This document shows positions 6,659 to 11,574 of a DNA stretch of 11,574 nt, piece after piece (position 1 is the stretch's first letter; each line of letters begins with the position of its first letter). This stretch comes from Firmicutes bacterium UBA4981. GTDB lineage: Bacteria; Bacillota; SHA-98; UBA4971. Where the stretch lies: the NCBI GenBank assembly GCA_002398515.1, contig DGZL01000131.1:1-11574 (forward strand), read 5' to 3'. Made by a program: the position numbers and the translations under genes. A model generated the notes under the pieces. That model saw only the letters and a list, made by a program, of their open reading frames with translations. It had not been told where the DNA came from and made no database searches.

Positions 6659-6958
6659 GAGTCCATAACGCGAACGAAGGATTCGATTCGGGCATTTCGT
6701 GCGCTCGGCCAAGAAACACGTTTCAAAATCCTCGACCTAGTTTCATCAAAGGTATTCAGTGTCGGAGAACTCGAGGAGCAACTGGGGGTGAGCCAATCCG
6801 CCATTTCTCAGCAGCTTAAAATCCTTCATGAAGCAGGCCTGGTCCGACTACATCGGGAAGGTAAGTATACTTTGTGCAGTATGAACCATTCACTCCTCGA
6901 AGAGGTGCGCAACCTTCTCAACATGCTTCTCGACAGAAAGCACATATTTAGTTTATAG
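6656..6958 (+). CDS. ArsR/SmtB-family winged-helix transcriptional regulator
   Basis: A 100-residue ArsR-type regulator. The core reads FRALGQETRFKILDLVSS (about 14-31), then a helix-turn-helix ELEEQLGVSQSAISQQLKILHEAGLV (about 39-64), then a beta-wing RLHREGKYTLC and a C-terminal dimer helix. The ELCVCDL metal-binding motif of arsenic sensors is replaced by KVFSVGEL, and only one Cys is present (in TLCSM). It is therefore probably not a classical arsenite or cadmium sensor; the signal is unknown. It precedes the radical SAM gene by 68 nt and is divergent from lepA, so it most likely regulates the downstream enzyme and itself. The start is uncertain: GTG at 6656 is the only standard codon, but it lies within the SD. 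An ATA at 6665 would give a protein three residues shorter. Confidence 0.87.
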   Translation: MESITRTKDSIRAFRALGQETRFKILDLVSSKVFSVGELEEQLGVSQSAISQQLKILHEAGLVRLHREGKYTLCSMNHSLLEEVRNLLNMLLDRKHIFSL

Positions 6959-7010
6959 CAATGTGTCAACCTGTCTCTTAAGATTATAGACCGAATAACA
7001 GATTGTCTAC

Positions 7011-7018
7011 AAGGGAGG
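7011..7018 (+). promoter_or_regulatory. Ribosome binding site deciding the radical SAM start
   Basis: AAGGGAGG, 8 nt before the ATG at 7027. It favours this start over the in-frame codon at 7003, which would add eight residues and lies upstream of the SD. Confidence 0.85.
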
Positions 7019-7026
7019 TAGATATT

Positions 7027-8409
7027 ATGGCGTTTGAAGGCGCAAAGGCTATGCTTGGCGAAGCAGTTGTCAAGCAAATGCTTAGGTTCCTGGCAAACGA
7101 ACCTGAAAAAAACCTCGTTAAGATTGTTCAATGGGGAGAAACTCTGGCGCGAGACCCTAGACACAAAGAATATGCTCGTGCATGGATCAAAGCTATGGCA
7201 GATGAAGATAATAACTGGCGTAAGCTGGCTGTTAGAACCCTTGAACAGGTTTCTCCTACTGTCCGTGACAAGGCCGGCATTAACTTCTTTGTCCATGCCG
7301 GTATTTTGGCTCCTACTTACCGAATGCGTACTGAGGAGAAGTACGGTGTACACATACCATGGGCAATGCTGATTGACCCCACAGGAAGGTGCAATCTTAG
7401 GTGCAAGGGGTGCTGGGCGGCTGAATATGACCGCACCAAAGACATGGATTACGCAACGCTAGACAGGGTTATCGGCGAAGCTGAGGAGCTTGGTACTCGC
7501 TTCATAGTAGTCTCAGGCGGTGAGCCTACTGTCAGAATGGACGACCTTATGTCTTTGGCGAAGAAATATAATGAACTGGTATTCCATGTCTTCACAAATG
7601 GCACTCTGATTGACAAGGAAGCAGCAAAAAAATTCGCAGATATTGGCAATGTGACTTTTGCCATAAGCTTGGAAGGCTTTGAAGAGGAAACTGATGCCAG
7701 GCGTGGCAAAGGAGTCTTCAATAAGGTTATGCAGGCTATGGATAACCTACGCGAAGCCGGTGTCGTGTACGGTTTCTCAGCCACGTACAACAGAGAAAAC
7801 ACAGACAGAGTCGGTAGCGACGAATTCATAGATTTGATGGTAGATAAAGGTTGCATCTTTGGCTGGCTGTTTACTTACGTCCCAGTTGGGGGACAGGCTG
7901 ACCTGGAGTACATGGCAACCCCTCTGCAAAGGCAATACATGTATAAGACGGTCAACAAATGGCGCTCAGAAAAACCCATTTTCATAGCAGACTTCTGGAA
8001 TGACGGCTGGGTTACAGGCGGATGTATTGCAGGCGGACAGTGCTACTTCCACATTAACGCCACAGGTGAAGTGGAACCATGCGCGTTCATCCATTATGCT
8101 AATGTTAACATTAAGGACACAACTCTCTTGGAGGCGCTGAAATCGCCTTTGTTCAAAGCATATCAACAGTCAATACCATTTAATGAGAATCTCCTCAGGC
8201 CGTGTCCCATGATTGACAACCCTGAAAAACTCCAGCAACTTGTGGAGGAATCAGGGGCCTATCCGACCCAGATAGATAATCTGACTGCATCCGCTCTCTG
8301 CCAGCCCCTGCACGGATACGCCAAAGCATGGGGAGAGGTGGCAGACGATATCTGGGAGAAGAACCACACAGCAAAGAAGCAATGTAATTGCAAGTCGGAG
8401 ACAACATAG
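7027..8409 (+). CDS. Radical SAM/SPASM-like protein of unknown function
   Basis: A 460-residue radical SAM enzyme. A helical N-terminal domain of about 110 residues of no recognised type precedes the catalytic barrel. The [4Fe-4S] motif CNLRCKGC uses Cys122, Cys126 and Cys129, and the SAM-binding GGEP is at 164-167. A SPASM/twitch-like C-terminus carries Cys333 and Cys339 (GGCIAGGQC), Cys352 (VEPCAF) and Cys393 (RPCP), which probably bind an auxiliary Fe-S cluster. The tail holds Cys425 and a CNC pair at 453-455. Most such enzymes release 5'-deoxyadenosine and modify peptides, cofactors or lipids, but nothing here names the substrate. No precursor-peptide-like ORF was found nearby. It is probably co-transcribed with the arsR-type gene 68 nt upstream, since no promoter is evident in the gap, and ends at the 8481-8525 terminator. 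Family firm, function unknown. Confidence 0.92.
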   Translation: MAFEGAKAMLGEAVVKQMLRFLANEPEKNLVKIVQWGETLARDPRHKEYARAWIKAMADEDNNWRKLAVRTLEQVSPTVRDKAGINFFVHAGILAPTYRMRTEEKYGVHIPWAMLIDPTGRCNLRCKGCWAAEYDRTKDMDYATLDRVIGEAEELGTRFIVVSGGEPTVRMDDLMSLAKKYNELVFHVFTNGTLIDKEAAKKFADIGNVTFAISLEGFEEETDARRGKGVFNKVMQAMDNLREAGVVYGFSATYNRENTDRVGSDEFIDLMVDKGCIFGWLFTYVPVGGQADLEYMATPLQRQYMYKTVNKWRSEKPIFIADFWNDGWVTGGCIAGGQCYFHINATGEVEPCAFIHYANVNIKDTTLLEALKSPLFKAYQQSIPFNENLLRPCPMIDNPEKLQQLVEESGAYPTQIDNLTASALCQPLHGYAKAWGEVADDIWEKNHTAKKQCNCKSETT

Positions 8410-8480
8410 CCATGGACACCTCCGGACGACAACACCGACTGTGAGTTGCGGACAACTACAACTCCACACAACAACAGCGG

Positions 8481-8525
8481 AAAACAGCCTGTAGGCACGT
8501 ATGTCCTGCCTACAGGCTGTTTTTT
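8481..8525. terminator. Strong intrinsic terminator, probably bidirectional
   Basis: A perfect 17-bp stem (8481-8497 with 8507-8523) and a 9-nt loop, followed by a run of six T to 8525 on the plus strand. On the minus strand the stem itself ends in four T. It lies between the convergent radical SAM and metQ genes, so it can serve both. The rest of the 8410-8564 gap shows only a weak GAGTTG/CAACTC repeat. Confidence 0.93.
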
Positions 8526-8564
8526 ATCTGTAGTCTGCGATTGTCAGTGACCTGCTGTCACCAG

Positions 8565-9410
8565 TTAGAACTCCAGCCCAAAAGCAGGCACAACTGAACC
8601 GGGGTACTTCTCCTTTATGAACTCTGCCACCGGCTCCGAAGTCAGAGCCTTTGCAAGTTCTCTGATTGCTGCCTTATCTTTGTCCTTTGCCCTTACAGCC
8701 AGGACATTCACATAAGGCGAATTCGCGTCCTCTATAATAAGGGCGTCTCTCGTTGCAATGAGCCCTGCCTCGAGAGCATAATTCGAGTTGATTACGGCAA
8801 GATCCAGATCCTCAAGGGACCTTGGGAGTTGAGCTGCCTCAAGCTCAATAATCTGAAGGTTCTTAGGGTTTCTGACTATATCGTATTTAGTTGCAGTAAT
8901 ACCGGCTTTGTCATCAAGTTCAATAATGCCTGCCCTCTGCAAGAGCAAAAGAGCTCTCCCACCGTTTGTGGGGTCATTTGGAATTCCAATCTTGGCCTTA
9001 TTCTTCAGGTCGTTCAGGTCCTTGATTTTCTTTGAGTACGCGCCCATAGGCTCAATATGCACACTGGCAATATAGGTGATATCAAGACGCCTCGCTGAGG
9101 CAAACTCCTCCAGATACGGAATATGCTGAAAGTAGTTGGCATCAATATCCCCGTCATCCAGCGCAAGATTGGGAGTAACATAGTCGGTAAACTCGATGAC
9201 TTCCAACAAGATCCCCTTGTCTTTCAAAATAGGTTTTACGATTTCAAGGATTTCTGAGTGCGGAACAGGTGTCGCACCCACCCTTAGCTTTGTAGGCGCC
9301 AACGCCTCACTGCTCGCTCCTCCGGCGCATAGGACCAACATAAGCATGAAGGATACCAAAAGGGTCCGAATCACGGGATGATTGTCCTTGTTTCTGAGTC
9401 TTTTCTTCAT
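8565..9410 (-). CDS. metQ: Methionine ABC transporter substrate-binding protein MetQ
   Basis: A 281-residue NlpA/MetQ-family binding protein that captures methionine outside the membrane and hands it to MetNI. After a basic N-terminus (MKKRLRNKDN) comes a hydrophobic signal segment at about 13-27. The mature part begins with the family-typical KLRVGATPVPHSEILE and contains DANYFQHIPYLEEF, IGIPNDPTNGGRALLLLQ and DLAVINSNYA. The export signal is odd: Cys28 is preceded by L-V-L, not the small residue of a normal lipobox, and a possible ALA signal-peptidase site at 36-38 is followed by Pro. Membrane anchoring is therefore less certain than for most Gram-positive MetQ. GAGGAGG around 9419-9425 supports the ATG at 9410. 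Last gene of the met operon, 97 nt after metI. Confidence 0.95.
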   Translation of the reverse strand: MKKRLRNKDNHPVIRTLLVSFMLMLVLCAGGASSEALAPTKLRVGATPVPHSEILEIVKPILKDKGILLEVIEFTDYVTPNLALDDGDIDANYFQHIPYLEEFASARRLDITYIASVHIEPMGAYSKKIKDLNDLKNKAKIGIPNDPTNGGRALLLLQRAGIIELDDKAGITATKYDIVRNPKNLQIIELEAAQLPRSLEDLDLAVINSNYALEAGLIATRDALIIEDANSPYVNVLAVRAKDKDKAAIRELAKALTSEPVAEFIKEKYPGSVVPAFGLEF

Positions 9411-9507
9411 ACTTTCTTCCTCCTCTTCTTCTTCATATCGCTGTATGTAGCAACCCCTTCCCTGACAACGCTCTTCAAAACGCTGCCCTCGGACGGAACT
9501 CGCTGAA

Positions 9508-10170
9508 TCAGCTTCGCCTCTGCCCTACCTTTTTTGCCAGCGCGCCACCTAGCATCTGAACCCCTTGGACCAGGAGGACGAGGATGATAACTGTTGCAAA
9601 CATTACGTCACCGCGGAACCTTTGGTACCCGTACCGCACCGCGAGATCCCCCAGCCCCCCACCGCCTATGGCCCCTGCCATAGTGGAATAGCCTACCAGG
9701 TTAATTGCGGTGATTGTCACACCTAGTATCAGTGAAGGTTTCGCCTCCGGAATAAGCACCTTTGTTATGATCTCCCATGGAGACGCGCCTATGGCCTGAG
9801 CTGCCTCAACTACACCGGGATCAACCTCACGAAGGGAGGTTTCAACCATTCTTGCCACGAACGGAACCGCAGCGATGGTCAGCGGAACAATTGCAGCAGT
9901 CGTGCCGATGGAAGTGCCTGTCAAAAGCCTTGTAAAGGGCATTATTGCTACCATTAAGATGACAAAGGGAATGGACCTCCCGATATTGACCGCAGCTCCG
10001 AAAGCCTGGTTCACACCGGGATTCTCCAGGATATTCCTCTTTTCGGTAGTTACCAGAACGACTCCTATGGGTAACCCGAAAACCACGGCAATCGCACAAG
10101 ACACCCCGACCATGTAGAGGGTTTCACCTAAACTACTGACGATAATTTGAACCAAACGAGAATCAAACAC
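9508..10170 (-). CDS. metI: Methionine ABC transporter permease MetI
   Basis: A 220-residue inner-membrane permease, of usual length for MetI, with about five hydrophobic segments. The cytoplasmic EAA coupling loop reads EAAQAIGASPWEIITKVLIPEA (122-143) and contacts the MetN ATPase. Family-typical stretches NIGRSIPFVILMVAIMPFTR and GYSTMAGAIGGGGLGDLA are present. The start is GTG at 10170, only 8 nt after the metN stop. The G-rich metN end (GGGGGGTAGGG) serves as a weak SD, so translational coupling is likely. It forms the MetNIQ importer with its neighbours. Confidence 0.95.
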   Translation of the reverse strand: MFDSRLVQIIVSSLGETLYMVGVSCAIAVVFGLPIGVVLVTTEKRNILENPGVNQAFGAAVNIGRSIPFVILMVAIMPFTRLLTGTSIGTTAAIVPLTIAAVPFVARMVETSLREVDPGVVEAAQAIGASPWEIITKVLIPEAKPSLILGVTITAINLVGYSTMAGAIGGGGLGDLAVRYGYQRFRGDVMFATVIILVLLVQGVQMLGGALAKKVGQRRS

Positions 10171-10178
10171 CTGGCGCC

Positions 10179-11249
10179 CTACCCCCCATTCACCTCTGTC
10201 AAAAGATCGCTCACATCATCAATGACCTCAACAGATACTCCGAGCCCACGCAAGAAATCTATGGATTTCTCGACCGCGTCACCATTACCGGAGAGTTCCA
10301 CCAACATGACACCAAACGGGATTGACTTGATATGATCAATCTGAGCAGTAAGGATATTTATGTCTACCCCGAAATCACGAGCAATTGATGAGATCACAGG
10401 ACGTCCCGTTGACTCTCCCATGAAAGACAGCCTCACCACTCGCCTGTCAGCTGCCTTTGCTGACGCTTCAAGGATCTCCACTGCCCAGTCAGGGGCATCT
10501 ATGTGGCTTGACCCTCGGATCATGGCTTTCGTCGTTTCATGCCTCGGGGAAGTAAACATGTCAATGACTCGTCCGGACTCAGCTACCTTTCCATCTGCGA
10601 TTACCGCCACTTTGTCACATATCTGTCTGATTGCGTCCATTTCGTGAGTAATCAGGATGATAGTCAATCCAAAGGCCTTGTTAATTGTATCAAGCAGCCT
10701 GAGGATGGATCGCGTGGTTTGAGGATCCAAGGATGACGTAGGTTCATCACACAGGAGCACTTTGGGGTCATTTGCTAATGCTCGCGCAACCCCTACCCGC
10801 TGCTTTTGCCCACCGCTTAATTGAGAAGGATAGGCGTCTTCCTTATCTTCAAGGCCCACGAGCGCAAGGAGCTTTCTTCCTTTCCTTACCCTATCCGCTT
10901 TTTCCAATTTCGCGATTTCCAAAGGGAAGACCACGTTTTCCAAGACCGTTCGGGACGACAGTAGATTAAAGTGCTGGAATATCATACCGATTTTCTTTCG
11001 TGCTTCGCGAAGCTCCCGACTTCCCAGGGCAGTGATTTCTAACCCGTCCACATAAACCTTGCCTCTATCAGGTACCTCCAGCATGTTAATACACCTGACA
11101 AGTGTGCTCTTCCCCGCTCCGGAAAGACCGATTATCCCGAAAATCTCTCCCGGCGCCACGCGAAGGCTTACTTCTCGAAGCGCAATTACTCTTTTCGAAT
11201 CTGTCTCGAAAGTCTTTGAGATTGACTCCAGTCTCACCAACCCTGCCAC
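10179..11249 (-). CDS. metN: Methionine ABC transporter ATPase MetN with C-terminal NIL domain
   Basis: A 356-residue ABC ATPase that powers methionine import. Visible are Walker A GLSGAGKST (41-49), Q-loop MIFQHFNLL (89-97), signature LSGGQKQR (144-151), Walker B VLLCDEP (164-170), D-loop SSLD, and switch His202. The C-terminal NIL domain, about 269-345, is the methionine-sensing region that inhibits transport when cytoplasmic methionine is high. The start is GTG at 11249 with AGAGGGG a few bases upstream. The next in-frame TTG, three codons on, is possible too. First gene of metN-metI-metQ, preceded by a SAM-I riboswitch and attenuator, so expression should fall when SAM is plentiful. Confidence 0.96.
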   Translation of the reverse strand: MAGLVRLESISKTFETDSKRVIALREVSLRVAPGEIFGIIGLSGAGKSTLVRCINMLEVPDRGKVYVDGLEITALGSRELREARKKIGMIFQHFNLLSSRTVLENVVFPLEIAKLEKADRVRKGRKLLALVGLEDKEDAYPSQLSGGQKQRVGVARALANDPKVLLCDEPTSSLDPQTTRSILRLLDTINKAFGLTIILITHEMDAIRQICDKVAVIADGKVAESGRVIDMFTSPRHETTKAMIRGSSHIDAPDWAVEILEASAKAADRRVVRLSFMGESTGRPVISSIARDFGVDINILTAQIDHIKSIPFGVMLVELSGNGDAVEKSIDFLRGLGVSVEVIDDVSDLLTEVNGG

Positions 11250-11267
11250 ACATCCCCTCTAAGATAC

Positions 11268-11295
11268 AAAAAACCCTCCCCGCAGCGGGAAAGGG
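11268..11295 (-). terminator. Attenuator terminator of the SAM-I riboswitch
   Basis: On the minus strand a GC-rich hairpin (11274-11295, with G-U pairs) is followed by six T (11268-11273). It lies between the aptamer and metN. The stretch GGGAA at the 3' edge of aptamer helix P1 (11320-11324) can pair with the terminator's UUCCC, a likely antiterminator when SAM is absent. The exact pairing was judged by eye. Confidence 0.88.
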
Positions 11296-11323
11296 CCTAA
11301 AGCTTTGTAAATGCCTTGCTTCC

Positions 11324-11462
11324 CTCATCTGCCGGATTAATCCTCTGGATTCATCCGCTGGAATTGGCACCTCTCCATGATGCAGTCGTAAATCCGTCAA
11401 ACCGCAATAACGGAAGGTTGCCGGGTTTCATTGGGCCAGTCCCTCCACCTCTCTGGATGAGC
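11324..11462 (-). promoter_or_regulatory. SAM-I riboswitch (S-box) aptamer
   Basis: On the minus strand the conserved S-box blocks appear in order: AGAGAGGTGGAGGGACTGGC (kink-turn region, ending near 11435), ATGAAACCCGGCAACC (11416-11431) and GGTGCCAATTCC (11360-11371). CTCATC (11456-11461) and GATGAG (11324-11329) form helix P1. SAM binding stabilises P1 and lets the following terminator form, turning off methionine uptake genes. This fits the metNIQ operon downstream. Confidence 0.95.
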
Positions 11463-11523
11463 AAATGATCTAAATTCGTCGCCAAATTACTTGGCACAAG
11501 CTCCATATTATATTTTAAAATGA

Positions 11524-11552
11524 ATATTATCACAGCGCACCCTGCTTGTCAA
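11524..11552 (-). promoter_or_regulatory. Promoter candidate of the metNIQ operon
   Basis: On the minus strand, a perfect TTGACA (11547-11552) and TAATAT (11524-11529) are separated by 17 nt. A second possible -10, a perfect TATAAT at 11507-11512, has only a weak -35 (CTGTGA). Either start would place the riboswitch in the leader. Confidence 0.65.
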
Positions 11553-11574
11553 CAAAGTTCGACACAAAGTTCGA
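11552..11574. repeat. 12-bp-period direct repeat at the met promoter
   Basis: ACAAAGTTCGA occurs twice (11552-11562 and 11564-11574), directly upstream of and touching the -35 box, and runs to the window edge. It may be a regulator site or the start of a longer array. More copies could lie outside. Confidence 0.6.

Noticed and set aside
6656..6958. Arsenic resistance repressor ArsR proper
   Set aside because: The ELCVCDL metal motif is missing and there are no ars genes around.
6826..7353. 175-residue minus-strand open frame
   Set aside because: Antisense to arsR and the radical SAM gene; composition is typical of a shadow frame.
8410..8480. GAGTTG/CAACTC hairpin after the radical SAM gene
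   Set aside because: A 6-bp weak stem without T-run; the strong terminator just downstream is sufficient.
9411..9507. Purine-rich GAAGAAG run before metQ as a repeat element
   Set aside because: Short and explained by the SD region and chance; nothing else coding lies in the 97-nt gap.
11250..11574. T-box leader for methionine genes
   Set aside because: There is no T-box core sequence; the conserved blocks match SAM-I instead.

Overview
The window looks like a chromosomal segment of an anaerobic, clostridia-like member of the Bacillota (Firmicutes). The evidence is a lepA-hemW gene pair, strong AGGAGG-type ribosome binding sites, a SAM-I (S-box) riboswitch with an intrinsic-terminator expression platform, a SpoVK/CbxX-type AAA+ ATPase, and a radical SAM/SPASM protein of a type I associate with anaerobes. 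The genus cannot be told from the sequence. No phage, IS element, CRISPR array, rRNA or tRNA was seen.

Layout. (1) Positions 1-6379, all on the minus strand and read right to left: lepA, hemW, an MTA/MTI phosphorylase (mtnP family), a divergent MTR-1-P isomerase (mtnA family), a class II sugar-phosphate aldolase, and a CbxX/SpoVK-like AAA+ ATPase cut by the window edge. Spacings are short (a 4-bp overlap for mtnP/mtnA, otherwise about 32-116 nt) with no clear terminator between genes, so one long operon is plausible. (2) Positions 6380-6655 are a divergent regulatory region with a promoter for lepA on one side and a promoter plus palindromic operator candidate for arsR on the other. (3) Positions 6656-8409, plus strand: an ArsR-family regulator followed by a radical SAM/SPASM enzyme of unknown substrate. 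(4) A strong 17-bp-stem terminator at 8481-8525 separates this from the convergent (5) metN-metI-metQ methionine ABC transporter operon at 8565-11249 on the minus strand. That operon is headed by a SAM-I riboswitch and attenuator, with a sigma-A-like promoter near the right edge.

How the genes fit together. The mtnP-mtnA-aldolase trio without mtnB/C/D/W/X matches the 'DHAP shunt', which splits methylthioribose (or 5-deoxyribose from 5'-deoxyadenosine) into dihydroxyacetone phosphate and a small aldehyde. The phosphorylase has Asn and Gly where human MTAP has the two adenine-reading aspartates. It may therefore act on methylthioinosine/5'-deoxyinosine after a separate deamination. Two radical SAM proteins lie nearby: HemW binds SAM, and the 7027-8409 protein is expected to release 5'-deoxyadenosine. 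The right-hand operon imports methionine under SAM control. The region thus has a SAM/methionine by-product theme, though co-regulation is not shown.
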